Assembly: GCA_015064695.1 (NCBI GenBank)
Contig: SVRS01000002.1
Coordinates: forward strand, 62,001 to 126,000
Reading direction: 5' to 3'
Origin: Oscillospiraceae bacterium
GTDB taxonomy: Bacteria > Bacillota > Clostridia > Oscillospirales > CAG-272
Length of the DNA stretch: 64,000 nucleotides
Below, one piece after another: positions 8,631 through 17,024 of this stretch. The first letter of the stretch is position 1. The number at the start of each line of letters is the position of its first letter. A model generated the notes under the pieces. It worked only from the letters and a program-made list of their open reading frames with translations. It was not told the DNA's origin and did no database searches. A program made the translations under genes and the position numbers.

Positions 8631-9542
8631 TTAGGCAGAGGGAAAACGCCATTTCTCGGTCATGGTCACGGGGCGAATATCGCCGTTTTCATCGAAATCC
8701 ATGCGATCGATGCAGAGAAAGCGTGCGTTATGATCCGTCACGGCGGGATCGTGTCGGTGGTAAACCACAAGGTATTGATCGTCCTCGGGGAGATATAGAT
8801 AGCCGTGATGACCGGGGCCGCAGGCGATGGTGCTGTCTCCTGTGGACAGGATGGTGGTGGCTTCAGAGAAGGGGCCCCACGGTGTGTTCGACTTGCAATA
8901 GTTGACCCGATAGGTCCCATCGGCCCAATCTCCGGCCGACCACATAAAGTAGTAGATTCCGTTTCGCTTGAGCATGCACGGACCTTCTACGTAGTCGGGA
9001 GGCGTGATCTCGCGGAAGGTAACACCGTCCTCAAAGGGGATAAAGCCCATCATATCCTCGTTCATGCGGCAGACGTTGCAATGCCGCCAGCCGCCGTAAT
9101 AGAGGTACACCGTCCCGTCGTCATCCTTGAAGAGATGGGCATCGATGGGCTGAGCGCCGTTGTGAAATTCACCCACCAACGGATGACTCGAAAGAGCCTT
9201 GAAGGGACCTGTGGGGGAATCTGAAACGGCAATCTCCAAACCGCCGATCTTGCTCATGTGGGGGATATCGTTGGCGGCAAAAATATAATAATATTTTCCA
9301 TGAATTTTCTCTACGGTAGGAGCCCATACGGCACCTATGACGTGAGGAAAGCCGCTCATATCAATGATATTCTCGTGTAACTCCCAATGGGTCAGATCCT
9401 CGGATACAAAGCAGGAGTGATTGTGTTGATCCTCAAAGGGGGCGGAGTGGGTAACGTAAATGATATATTTTCCTTCGTAGAACCGCGCTTCGGGATCGGC
9501 GTACCAGCCGTTATGCAGCGGATTGTGAATGGTGAATGACAT
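8631..9542 (-). CDS. Glycoside hydrolase family 43-like protein
   Basis: This 303-residue protein has the five-bladed beta-propeller look of GH43/GH32-clan enzymes. The N-terminal NPLHNGWYADPEA carries the probable catalytic base (Asp16); a second Asp is expected near residue 127; YVEGPCM near residue 190 has the Glu that serves as general acid in this clan. No signal peptide or carbohydrate-binding domain is present, so it probably acts on imported arabino- or xylo-oligosaccharides, although a family name alone does not fix specificity. It sits between the ThyX-like gene (21 bp upstream) and the GH36 gene (37 bp downstream), consistent with use of mixed plant oligosaccharides. Confidence 0.85.
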   Translation of the reverse strand: MSFTIHNPLHNGWYADPEARFYEGKYIIYVTHSAPFEDQHNHSCFVSEDLTHWELHENIIDMSGFPHVIGAVWAPTVEKIHGKYYYIFAANDIPHMSKIGGLEIAVSDSPTGPFKALSSHPLVGEFHNGAQPIDAHLFKDDDGTVYLYYGGWRHCNVCRMNEDMMGFIPFEDGVTFREITPPDYVEGPCMLKRNGIYYFMWSAGDWADGTYRVNYCKSNTPWGPFSEATTILSTGDSTIACGPGHHGYLYLPEDDQYLVVYHRHDPAVTDHNARFLCIDRMDFDENGDIRPVTMTEKWRFPSA

Positions 9543-9563
9543 GGCTGTCGTTCCTTTCCTGCT

Positions 9564-10187
9564 TCAGACCTTGATACAGATCCACTCTGTAGCGCAGGGC
9601 AGGGTCAGGATCCAGTCGCACAGGGTGTGCCACTCGGCCAGCTTGTGATTTCTGCGAGCATAGTAAATATTAATGAGGTTTTCGTAGTTGAGGGTGACGG
9701 TGCGCATCTGATTGTAGGAGGAGGGAAGCATCTGGATCATATTGTGCCAGGGCTGACGGTCCTCCTTGTCGGCCAGAAACTTCTGCCGCTCGGCCTCCAG
9801 GTAGGCGATGGTGGCGTCCAGGAGAGCCAACCCTCCCTCGTCCAGTCGGTCGTGGGAGAAATCGTCGCGGTCGAAGGCCTTGGCGTGGATCTTGTGCATG
9901 GTGGAGCAGGAATTGGCCACGGTGCCTACCTTGTACGTATCGAATTCCTTCCACCAGTACAGGGGGGCGGTGATGTCCACGGACACGAAGACCTGGCGGA
10001 GGAATTTCCGATGGTCGCTGCCCGACACGGCGAGGCGGTGGCCGAAATCCACGTCCACGGGGCCGAGGATGAATTTGCCGTCCTCGTCGTAGTAACTGTC
10101 GGACTTGCCCCAGCTATTCATGGGGTTGCGGGCGCCGCGGATGGCGTTGTCCAGATTCATGACGGATGAGCGTTCTATTTTGAGCAT
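9564..10187 (-). CDS. ThyX-fold-like protein lacking the ThyX signature
   Basis: This 207-residue protein is not one I can name by function. Two segments line up with flavin-dependent thymidylate synthase ThyX: about residues 70-100 (ITAPLYWWKEFDTYK...) follow the pattern of the ThyX API...RQ...RHR...S region, and about residues 153-185 (LPSSYNQ...TLNYENLIN...HKLAEW) follow the ThyX C-terminal LP..YT..WT.N...L.NF..LR...HAQWE region. The RHRxxSxNxxSxRY catalytic signature is absent, so thymidylate synthesis is unlikely. The start at 10187 has AGGAG 6 nt upstream. It is the first gene of the operon with two glycosidases, driven by a consensus promoter. An alternative reading is convergent sequence and a wholly new family. 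Confidence 0.55.
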   Translation of the reverse strand: MLKIERSSVMNLDNAIRGARNPMNSWGKSDSYYDEDGKFILGPVDVDFGHRLAVSGSDHRKFLRQVFVSVDITAPLYWWKEFDTYKVGTVANSCSTMHKIHAKAFDRDDFSHDRLDEGGLALLDATIAYLEAERQKFLADKEDRQPWHNMIQMLPSSYNQMRTVTLNYENLINIYYARRNHKLAEWHTLCDWILTLPCATEWICIKV

Positions 10188-10223
10188 GTTGGTCTCCTAA
10201 CTTTGGGTTTTTCTATCTTTACA

Positions 10224-10252
10224 ATTATACAGGAAAGAGGTCGCTCTGTCAA
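10224..10252 (-). promoter_or_regulatory. Promoter of the ThyX-like/GH43/GH36 operon
   Basis: On the minus strand, TTGACA (10247-10252) and TATAAT (10224-10229) are 17 bp apart, 36 bp upstream of the first gene. Confidence 0.85.
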
Positions 10253-10292
10253 GAGCATTTGTGCAATTTGTCTGCGAATGTTGGAGAATTTC

Positions 10293-11507
10293 TTACAATC
10301 TCTCGAAAAATGCTTGGATCTCACTCCGCTTCGCCGTGCAGGAGCCCTGGAGCATCTCGGAGGACCCGCCGCCGCGGGCAGAGAGGGAGGTGTTGATCTC
10401 CTTGATATACTTTTTGAGGTCTATGTCGGGGGTTCCCCGCCCGATGACGTAGCGGTAGCCGGCTTCATCGTTGCCCGAGAACACCCCGCAGAATCGCCCG
10501 CACTTGTCCACGGCACGGTTAAGCAGTCGGCGCATTTCCAAGGCTTCCAGCCCCTCGTCAAAGAGGCAGAGACTCCCTTCGGTGGGGGTGATGGCGGCGA
10601 TGGTGTGATCCTCCAGTTTTCCACGCAGGGCAGCGATGATGCGCTTTTTGTCCTCGATCTCGGCCTGCTGACGGGCAAAGCCTGTCAGCACTTTCTCCTG
10701 CTTGACCGACATAGCGGCGGCCATGGAGGCAACGGCGGTGTAGCGGGCGCGGTAATCCCGAAGGGCCCAGGGACCGCAGAGCATATGAATACGGACGCCG
10801 CCCTTATAATGAATGAAATCTAAGAGCTTGATGATCCCGATCTCCCCCGTGTTGTTCACGTGGGGGGCACAGCAGGCGCAACGGTCCTTGATGTCCTCGT
10901 CGCGGCCAATCTGTACCATGCGGACTCCCTCGGTCAGATCCAGCTTGGCGCGGTAGGCCATGGCCGACAGTGCTTCGGGCTCGGGGTACCAGGCGCGGAC
11001 GGGCAAACAGGCGGTTACGATGGCATTGGCCTCGTTCTCGATGGCATCCAATTGCTCGCGAGTCAGTACGCCGTCAAAATCCAGGGTCACGTCGGGGGTG
11101 TCGCCCCGATCGCCAAGATGAAATCCGACGTTTTTATAGCCGTACAGGCGGTGGACGATGCCCGAGACGATATGCTCGCCGCTGTGGTTCTGCATCCGGG
11201 CAAAACGGGTAGCTGCGTCCAATTCTCCCGTGACGGCGGCCCCGATGGTGAAGGGGTGGGCTTGTCCGTTCAGGTGGGAGATGCTGACGGTATGGGTGAT
11301 GATGCCGTTCTTCTCCTGCACGTCGGTGACGGGACAGCCGGCCAGGCTTCCGGGGTCGGCGTATTGTCCGCCCTCCTCGGGGAAGAAGGCGGTGGCGTCC
11401 AGGATTACGTCTAAGGTGTCAGGTGTCTTACCCGACTCGGCGGAGAGGACGGCGGAGGTGAAGGTATAAAGGTGGCTGTTTTGATCGAACAGGCGGATGG
11501 TTTTCAT
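10293..11507 (-). CDS. AlaX-type alanyl-tRNA editing protein with DHHA1 domain
   Basis: This 404-residue protein resembles the editing half of alanyl-tRNA synthetase. An N-terminal beta-barrel (FFPEEGGQ near residue 43) is followed by the HxxxH zinc motif (HSGEHIVSGIVH near residue 100), a second zinc segment (CCAPHVNNTGEIG near residue 210) and a C-terminal DHHA1 domain with the glycine-rich GRGTPDIDL...ARGGGS. Proteins of this length (AlaX-L) hydrolyse Ser- or Gly-tRNA-Ala in trans. The start at 11507 has AAAGGAG at 6 nt; the longer in-frame extension crosses the promoter. It is a single-gene unit between divergent and downstream promoters. Confidence 0.88.
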   Translation of the reverse strand: MKTIRLFDQNSHLYTFTSAVLSAESGKTPDTLDVILDATAFFPEEGGQYADPGSLAGCPVTDVQEKNGIITHTVSISHLNGQAHPFTIGAAVTGELDAATRFARMQNHSGEHIVSGIVHRLYGYKNVGFHLGDRGDTPDVTLDFDGVLTREQLDAIENEANAIVTACLPVRAWYPEPEALSAMAYRAKLDLTEGVRMVQIGRDEDIKDRCACCAPHVNNTGEIGIIKLLDFIHYKGGVRIHMLCGPWALRDYRARYTAVASMAAAMSVKQEKVLTGFARQQAEIEDKKRIIAALRGKLEDHTIAAITPTEGSLCLFDEGLEALEMRRLLNRAVDKCGRFCGVFSGNDEAGYRYVIGRGTPDIDLKKYIKEINTSLSARGGGSSEMLQGSCTAKRSEIQAFFERL

Positions 11508-11537
11508 AGCGAGCTCCTTTGGGGTAGTAATGGGTCT

Positions 11538-11566
11538 ATTATACAACAAACGGAGGAAAAGGTCAA
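11538..11566 (-). promoter_or_regulatory. Promoter of the AlaX-type gene
   Basis: On the minus strand, TTGACC (11561-11566) and TATAAT (11538-11543) are 17 bp apart. It is divergent from the sigma-factor promoter at 11614-11642. Confidence 0.8.
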
Positions 11567-11613
11567 GAGGAGGGAGGATTATTTCGGTAAAAAGACGGGG
11601 GCGGGGCGAAGTC

Positions 11614-11642
11614 TTGTTTTTTGGAAAAAAATATGATATAAT
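11614..11642 (+). promoter_or_regulatory. Promoter of the long sigma-factor gene
   Basis: TTGTTT (11614-11619) and TATAAT (11637-11642) are 17 bp apart. The pattern is a housekeeping one rather than ECF-type. Confidence 0.7.
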
Positions 11643-11737
11643 GATAAAAAATTTCCAACCGTTTTCCACCGACGGTTACTCTACTTATGAACGAACCGAA
11701 GCATCGCGTTCAAATTCATCCGTGAAAGGAATCCACT

Positions 11738-13441
11738 ATGACCGAATCCGAAAAGAAATCCCTGTACGAGGCCTTTGAAACCGAATATCTCCCCAAGATC
11801 TACGGCTTTTGCCACATGAAGCTGGGGGCGGCGGACGATGCCGCCGAGATCGAGGATCTGGCTCAGGATATCGCCTATGAGGTGCTGAGAACCATTCACG
11901 CGGGCAAGGAGATCCGCGATCTGGGCGCCTTTGTGTGGAGCGTCTCCAACCACGTGTTCTGCAATCTGATGCGCCGCATAAGCCGAAAAAAGCGGAGCGG
12001 GGAGCGGTACTTTGCCCCCTTGGAGGAGAGCTTGCATATCGCAGACCCCGACGGTGATCTGCAAGGCGACTACGTGCTGGCAGAGCAACTGGCTCTCCTG
12101 CGCCGCGAGCTGGCCATGATGACGGGGAATTACCGCCAGGCCGTCATTGGGCACTACTTCGACGGCCTCTCCTGCGAGGAGATCGGGCGGCGGCTGGGAC
12201 GGAGCGCGGGGACGGTCAAGTGGTGGCTCCACGACGCGCGGAGAATCATCAAGGAGGGAATGGAAACTATGAGTACGAATCAACATTTCGGAGAGAGAAG
12301 CTATCGTCCGGGGAGTCTGCGCATGTCCTGTCAGGGAACACCGGGAACGTCCGATCAGCCCATCTCCTGTGCCGCGCGCAAGTCTGCGCAAAATATCCTG
12401 CTGGCCGCCTACCGAAGCCCTATGACCATCGAGGAGCTGTGCCGGGAGACGGGCATTCCTGCCGCTTACATGGAGGATGAGGTCTACGCCCTCACCAAAG
12501 AACAGCTATTGCGTGAGGTGTCGTCGGGGAAGTATCAAACGGATTTCGTTATCCTTGCCCACGGGGACGCGTTGGCCATGAACGACCGCGTGGAGGAGGT
12601 ATTCTTCCGTCATCCCGAGGGGCGGACGGCTTATATGGATCTCCTGCTGGATTGGCTGACCGCGCGGCGCGAGGAGCTGGAGAGTCCCCGCTTTAACCTG
12701 TCGGGCTTTACCTGGGAGCGGCTGTTGTGGACATATCTGCCCTATTTTATCCACGAAACGGGGAGCCGCTTCAAGCAGGATGAGGGGCTCATCCTATCCT
12801 GGGCGGATATGCCCTACCGTCCCGACGGCGGGCGGTGGATCGCCATAGGCTTTGACAACAGCCGTATAGACTACAATTCCCCTCTGCTGAAGCGGGCTCA
12901 CCCCTCCGACCTGTGCCTCCAGCAGGCCGTCGGCGCGGGGGCTTACGAGATGGCTCATTTTCATGAATGGGGAGCCCTTGACGGGCGGGTGGACAGTTCC
13001 ATATTCTTTGAGACTCCCCACGACGTCTTTGTGTTGGGGCGCGCCATCATCAAGGGGGAGGCGGCGGTCTCGGAGCTGGATGAACGGCAAAAGTACCTGT
13101 TCAGCGTGGCGTTGGAGAAGCACCTGTTCGACCGAACCCCCGACGGCGGGTATGTCTGCAACTACTATTTCGTCCCCGCCGCCGCTCGCGAGGAGCTGGA
13201 GGGCATGGTGGACGAGCTGTACCCGTTGGTGAAGCCCTACTATCGCGCCGCCTATAACATGGTGCTGGAGAGCTACCGCCGTCAAGTGCCGGCTCACCTG
13301 CATGGGCAAATGGGGAACTTCCTAACCAATTTCCTCAACTATTTCATCCCCTGCGCCCTGGCCGCCGCCTTTGGAACAGGGAAGCTGTCCGAGCCTTGCG
13401 GGGAGGGACGGGTGTGGCTGAGTCTGTTTGCCAGTGAATAA
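11738..13441 (+). CDS. Sigma-70 family factor with large C-terminal partner domain
   Basis: Residues about 1-90 are sigma region 2 and about 120-175 are region 4 with a helix-turn-helix (CEEIGRRLGRSAGTVKWWL), so the N-terminal 178 residues look like a complete ECF-size sigma factor. About 390 more residues follow: a probable winged-helix segment (MTIEELCRETGIPAAYMEDEV, residues 228-248) and a long alpha/beta region of unknown function ending SLFASE, with no clear membrane span. It is therefore three times the usual ECF length. An in-frame ATG at 12269 with AAGGAGGG 10 nt before it sits exactly at the junction, so the C-terminal part may also be made alone. It probably binds a ligand or restrains the sigma domain. 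It is followed by a strong terminator. Confidence 0.8.
   Translation: MTESEKKSLYEAFETEYLPKIYGFCHMKLGAADDAAEIEDLAQDIAYEVLRTIHAGKEIRDLGAFVWSVSNHVFCNLMRRISRKKRSGERYFAPLEESLHIADPDGDLQGDYVLAEQLALLRRELAMMTGNYRQAVIGHYFDGLSCEEIGRRLGRSAGTVKWWLHDARRIIKEGMETMSTNQHFGERSYRPGSLRMSCQGTPGTSDQPISCAARKSAQNILLAAYRSPMTIEELCRETGIPAAYMEDEVYALTKEQLLREVSSGKYQTDFVILAHGDALAMNDRVEEVFFRHPEGRTAYMDLLLDWLTARREELESPRFNLSGFTWERLLWTYLPYFIHETGSRFKQDEGLILSWADMPYRPDGGRWIAIGFDNSRIDYNSPLLKRAHPSDLCLQQAVGAGAYEMAHFHEWGALDGRVDSSIFFETPHDVFVLGRAIIKGEAAVSELDERQKYLFSVALEKHLFDRTPDGGYVCNYYFVPAAAREELEGMVDELYPLVKPYYRAAYNMVLESYRRQVPAHLHGQMGNFLTNFLNYFIPCALAAAFGTGKLSEPCGEGRVWLSLFASE
12251..12271 (+). promoter_or_regulatory. Internal ribosome binding site and in-frame start in the sigma gene
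   Basis: AAGGAGGG (12251-12258) is followed at 10-nt spacing by in-frame ATG 12269, exactly where sigma region 4 ends and the partner domain begins. It would give a separate product of about 390 residues. Confidence 0.5.
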
Positions 13442-13452
13442 ATGAATCTTGA

Positions 13453-13490
13453 GGAGCGACCGATTTTCGGCCGCTCCGTATATTTTTTTC
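13453..13490 (+). terminator. Rho-independent terminator after the sigma gene
   Basis: GGAGCGACCGA (13453-13463) pairs with TCGGCCGCTCC (13467-13477) with one mismatch, followed by GTATATTTTTTT. It lies between the sigma gene and the SpoVAF-like gene, so the open frame through it is not used for translation. Confidence 0.85.
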
Positions 13491-13537
13491 GATTGAGGGG
13501 CATACTGCAAATGAAAAACAATCCTCGGAGAACCGCT

Positions 13538-15025
13538 ATGCACCAAAATTCTACGTCCAAGACTCCCTTCGCCCCTGACTACGCCGCCAACGTCGCCCTG
13601 CTGGACGACGTTTTGCGCCCCGAGACCAACTTCGATCTCATCAAAAAGCCCCTCAAGATCGGCAAGGATGAGATGACTCTGTACTACATTGACGGGTTCA
13701 TCAAGGATACCGTCATGATGAAGCTGATGATGTCCTTTCTCACGTTGGACGGTATGACTGTCCCTACCGAGGACGGAAAGGGAAGTCTCGGTAACGCCAC
13801 CGAGGCACCCCATACCGCCGCCGCCGTCCGATTCTGCGCCCGCGCCCTTCCTTACGTGGAAACCGACGTTGTGGATTCGTTGGAGCTGGCGGTGCAGATG
13901 ATCCTGTCGGGGGCGGCGGTCATGCTGGGGTCGCCCTTCGGGGCATCGGCCATTGTCATCGACGCCCGCTCCTATCCCGCCCGCGACACCACTGAGCCCG
14001 AGGGAGACAAGGTCATGCGTGGGGCGCGGGACGGTTTTGTGGAGACCCTCATCTTTAACACCGCCCTCATCCGCCGCCGCATTCGCAATCCCGAGCTGAC
14101 CATGACCTACCTGTCGGTGGGGACCAGCTCCAAGACCGACGTGGTGGTCTGTTACATGGCCGACCGCGCCGACCCCGGGCTGGTTGACCGCGTCCGCTGC
14201 AAGCTGGCCTCGGTGCAGACCGATGCGCTGACCATGGGCCACGAGTCCCTGGCTGAGGTGCTCATCAAGCGGCGGTGGTACAACCCCTTCCCCAAGATCC
14301 GCTACACCGAGCGCCCCGACACTGCGGCGGCACAGCTCATGGAGGGGAGCGTACTGATCCTCTGTGACACCTCCCCCCAGGTCATGATCCTGCCCACTTC
14401 CATCTTCGACTTCATGCAGGAAACCAACGACTTCTATTTCCCGCCTCTGACGGGGACCTATATCCGCCTGGTGCGCCACGCGGTCTTTTGGCTGACCCTG
14501 TTCCTCACCCCCACCTGGTACCTGCTGGTCATGCACCCCGATTTCCTCCCGAACTGGCTATCCTTCATTATCCCCACTGAAACGGGGCGGATTCCTATTC
14601 TGGCTCAGCTACTTCTGGTCGAGTTCATGATCGATGGTCTGCGGATGGCGTCGCTGAATACCCCAAGCATGCTATCCAACTCCCTGTCGGTGGTGGGGGG
14701 CTTGATCCTCGGGGACTTTGCGGTGGAAATCGGCTGGTTGATCCCCGAGGTCATCCTCTACATGGCCTTCGTGGCTATCGCCAATTTCACCCAGCGGAGC
14801 TACGAGCTGGGCTACGCCTTCAAATTCATGCGGATGGGTCTGCTGATTCTGACAGCATTAGGAGGTGTATGGGGATATGGCGCGGGAATTATTCTGATCG
14901 CCGCGTTGCTTCTGACCAACGTTACGGTTACGGGGGTGCGACATTACCTGTACCCGCTGATACCCTTTGACGCGAAAGCCCTCAAATCCTTGTTTTTCCG
15001 TGTCCGCAAGGACCGGGACAACTGA
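13538..15025 (+). CDS. SpoVAF/GerA-family spore membrane protein
   Basis: This 495-residue membrane protein matches GerA-family A subunits and is closest in pattern to SpoVAF. It has a large N-terminal soluble domain (DEMTLYYIDGFIKD, then RGARDGFVETLIFNTALIRR, then WYNPFPKIRYTERPD) and, from about residue 310, several membrane helices ending in YLYPLIPFD. GerA proteins form germinant receptors in the inner spore membrane; SpoVAF works with the dipicolinate channel. No B or C subunit gene follows, which fits a SpoVAF-like solo role. The start at 13538 uses GGAG at 7 nt; 13511 is possible. Codons are richer in third-position G/C than in flanking genes. It is evidence that the organism makes endospores. 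Confidence 0.87.
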   Translation: MHQNSTSKTPFAPDYAANVALLDDVLRPETNFDLIKKPLKIGKDEMTLYYIDGFIKDTVMMKLMMSFLTLDGMTVPTEDGKGSLGNATEAPHTAAAVRFCARALPYVETDVVDSLELAVQMILSGAAVMLGSPFGASAIVIDARSYPARDTTEPEGDKVMRGARDGFVETLIFNTALIRRRIRNPELTMTYLSVGTSSKTDVVVCYMADRADPGLVDRVRCKLASVQTDALTMGHESLAEVLIKRRWYNPFPKIRYTERPDTAAAQLMEGSVLILCDTSPQVMILPTSIFDFMQETNDFYFPPLTGTYIRLVRHAVFWLTLFLTPTWYLLVMHPDFLPNWLSFIIPTETGRIPILAQLLLVEFMIDGLRMASLNTPSMLSNSLSVVGGLILGDFAVEIGWLIPEVILYMAFVAIANFTQRSYELGYAFKFMRMGLLILTALGGVWGYGAGIILIAALLLTNVTVTGVRHYLYPLIPFDAKALKSLFFRVRKDRDN

Positions 15026-15040
15026 AATACCATTCAAATC

Positions 15041-15076
15041 AAGCGGCGGAGATCTTCGGTGAACTGCCGCTTTTTT
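15041..15076 (+). terminator. Rho-independent terminator after the SpoVAF-like gene
   Basis: AAGCGGC (15041-15047) pairs with GCCGCTT (15066-15072), followed by TTTTTT. Confidence 0.8.
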
Positions 15077-15393
15077 GGTGGGGAAGTGAGGTATGATGGA
15101 GGAGGCTGTGGTGGAAAGTGGAGGAAAAACGATGGAAAAAGAATGTGGTGGTGAGAAATGGAGGAGGGAATCAAGAGGGGGGGATTCTTCAAAAAAAGTG
15201 GAGAAAAAAGGGGGGGCTTCTGTGGTGCGTGGTGGGGGAGGAAAAGTGCCTGTGTCAATAAATCTGTCGAATTTTTGGTTGAAATGCACAAATTAATAAC
15301 ATTCTATACAGATAAGGTGTCGGTTATGACATGAAAGATATGAACCTACGGTAAATAAACAGGGAATGAAATGTAAATTTGTTTTTGAACCTA
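15077..15393. other. Purine-rich intergenic region upstream of mraZ
   Basis: The part from 15080 to 15260 is almost all purine on the plus strand, with repeated TGG triplets (for example 15109, 15112, 15119, 15133, 15146, 15149, 15159). TGGTGAGAAATGGAG (15149-15163) resembles the MraZ boxes at 15433-15447. Open frames here are low-complexity and have no convincing start. The remainder (15260-15393) is A/T-rich; I see no gene in it. Confidence 0.5.
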
Positions 15394-15422
15394 TTGAAAA
15401 AATTCCCATATTATATTATAAT
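15394..15422 (+). promoter_or_regulatory. dcw operon promoter upstream of mraZ
   Basis: TTGAAA (15394-15399) and TATAAT (15417-15422) are 17 bp apart. The expected start point (about 15429) abuts the MraZ box array. Confidence 0.85.
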
Positions 15423-15431
15423 TGGGGCACG

Positions 15432-15469
15432 GTGGTGAGAAGTGGAGCGAAATGGTGGAAAAGTGGTGC
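15432..15469 (+). promoter_or_regulatory. Probable MraZ operator (four TGG boxes)
   Basis: Direct repeats TGGTG, TGGAG, TGGTG, TGGTG begin at 15433, 15443, 15453 and 15464, that is at helical 10-11 bp spacing, directly at the transcript start. MraZ is known in other bacteria to bind TGG-containing direct repeats of this periodicity and control its own operon. Binding here is inferred. Confidence 0.8.
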
Positions 15470-15539
15470 GAATCTTCTACCTACTGACACTCGTAAGCGA
15501 TAGGCTTGCTGCAAAAACGGCTGAAGGGAGGGTATCGGC

Positions 15540-15983
15540 ATGCTGACCGGCGAATATAGACACGCGATAGATCCGAAAAAGCGACTCTTTATTCCCGCTA
15601 AGCATCGGGAGGTTTTGGGGACTTCCTTTATAATCGTTCGTGATTTATACGATCCCTGTCTGAAGGTGTATTCCATGGAGGAATGGCAGGCCTTCGTAGC
15701 GCCCATCGAGGCTATGGACCCCGAGGAGGCGGCTCCCATCCTTCGTTATCTGTACCGCGAGTCGGTTCGCGGTGATGTGGATTCCCAGGGGCGAGTGACC
15801 CTGAATGATACGTTGATTGCCCGTGCCGGGATCAAGAAAGATGCTGTCATTGTCGGCTGCGGCCGTTACGCTGAAATCTGGTCGGCTGAAGAATATGCCG
15901 CTAAGATGGAGGAGGAAGACGTGGTGGAGATCGCCGCAAGTCTCCGCAAGCTGAGACGGGAAGCAAGAGGTGCCAAGGCATGA
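15540..15983 (+). CDS. mraZ: Transcriptional regulator MraZ
   Basis: MraZ is the DNA-binding regulator that heads division and wall clusters. The 147-residue protein has two SpoVT/AbrB-like half-domains: the N-terminal [20 protein letters not shown] is diagnostic, and a second [13 protein letters not shown] copy begins near residue 80. It forms ring-shaped oligomers that grip repeated TGG boxes, and such boxes stand between the promoter and the gene. GGAGGG lies just before the start. Its stop overlaps the rsmH start by 4 nt (ATGA), so the two are translationally coupled. Confidence 0.97.
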   Translation: MLTGEYRHAIDPKKRLFIPAKHREVLGTSFIIVRDLYDPCLKVYSMEEWQAFVAPIEAMDPEEAAPILRYLYRESVRGDVDSQGRVTLNDTLIARAGIKKDAVIVGCGRYAEIWSAEEYAAKMEEEDVVEIAASLRKLRREARGAKA

Positions 15984-16987
15984 GTGAACGTGAATACGCA
16001 ATGGATCCCGTGGATCTGTCCGTGAACGGTGCGCCCGTGGATATCGGCGGTCAGGTCTTCGCCCATCGCTCGGTGATGCTGGAGCCCTGTATGACCGCTT
16101 TGGCCATCAAGCCCGACGGCATCTACGTGGACGGAACCGCCGGAGGCGGCGGACATTCCTACGAGATCGCATCAAGATTGACCACAGGCCGTTTGATTGC
16201 GATCGACCAGGACGAGGCGGCTATCAAGGCGGCTTCGGCCAAGCTTGCTCCCTTGGGTGAGCGAGCTCAAGTGGTGCGAAACAACTTTTGTCACGTAGCT
16301 GACGTGCTGGATACCCTGGGGATCGAGAAGATCGATGGGATACTCCTTGACCTCGGTGTATCATCTTATCAGTTAGATACCCCCGAACGGGGATTCTCCT
16401 ATATGGCGGATGCTCCCTTGGATATGCGCATGGATATGCGTGCGGAAAAGAACGCCTACCTTGTGGTGAACACCTATAGCGAATTCGATTTGCGCCGTAT
16501 CCTGTTCGATTACGGCGAGGAGAGGTTTGCAGGGCGGATCGCTTCACGCATCGTGGAGGCGCGCGCCGCCAAGCCCATTGAAACCACGGGAGAATTAACT
16601 GCTCTCATCAAATCGGCCATTCCCGCAGCCGCGCGGGAGGGTGGCCATCATCCTGCGAAACGCTCCTTCCAGGCTATTCGCATTGAAGTCAACTCCGAGC
16701 TTGACGTGATCCGTCCTGCCTTGGAGGCGGCGGCGAAGCGGCTTCGCAAGGGAGGCCGTATGGCGGTGATCACCTTCCATTCGTTGGAGGATCGCATCGT
16801 CAAGCAAACCTTTGCCGATATGGCAAGCGGTTGCACTTGTCCCAAGGGACTTCCCGTATGTGTATGCGGGAAAAAGCCTTTGGTCAAGGTGGTCACCCGC
16901 AAACCCATTCTTCCCGACGAGGAGGAACTGGCGATCAACCCGCGTTCTCGCAGTGCTAAACTGCGGGTAGCTGAGAAATTGGAGTAA
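15980..16987 (+). CDS. rsmH: 16S rRNA (cytosine-1402 N4)-methyltransferase
   Basis: RsmH (MraW) methylates N4 of C1402 in the ribosomal P site with S-adenosylmethionine. The 335-residue sequence has [11 protein letters not shown] (about residues 51-61) as the SAM-binding motif, [12 protein letters not shown] near residue 120, the [13 protein letters not shown] segment, and the C-terminal HSLEDRIVK and RSRSAKLR motifs typical of the family. The N-terminus is about 20 residues longer than many homologues; the ATG at 15980 is kept because it overlaps the mraZ stop. It is conserved in second place in dcw clusters. Confidence 0.97.
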   Translation: MSEREYAMDPVDLSVNGAPVDIGGQVFAHRSVMLEPCMTALAIKPDGIYVDGTAGGGGHSYEIASRLTTGRLIAIDQDEAAIKAASAKLAPLGERAQVVRNNFCHVADVLDTLGIEKIDGILLDLGVSSYQLDTPERGFSYMADAPLDMRMDMRAEKNAYLVVNTYSEFDLRRILFDYGEERFAGRIASRIVEARAAKPIETTGELTALIKSAIPAAAREGGHHPAKRSFQAIRIEVNSELDVIRPALEAAAKRLRKGGRMAVITFHSLEDRIVKQTFADMASGCTCPKGLPVCVCGKKPLVKVVTRKPILPDEEELAINPRSRSAKLRVAEKLE

Positions 16988-17024
16988 ACCGTTATAGATC
17001 ATTATATAGAAAGGAAGGACGTTC

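Noticed and set aside
13442..13537. N-terminal extension of the SpoVAF-like protein
   Set aside because: It would translate through the terminator hairpin of the sigma gene.
15034..15296. Open frames on both strands in the purine-rich spacer before mraZ
   Set aside because: They are low-complexity sequence (runs of Gly/Glu/Arg or Pro/Ser/Phe) following the polypurine tract, with no family resemblance.
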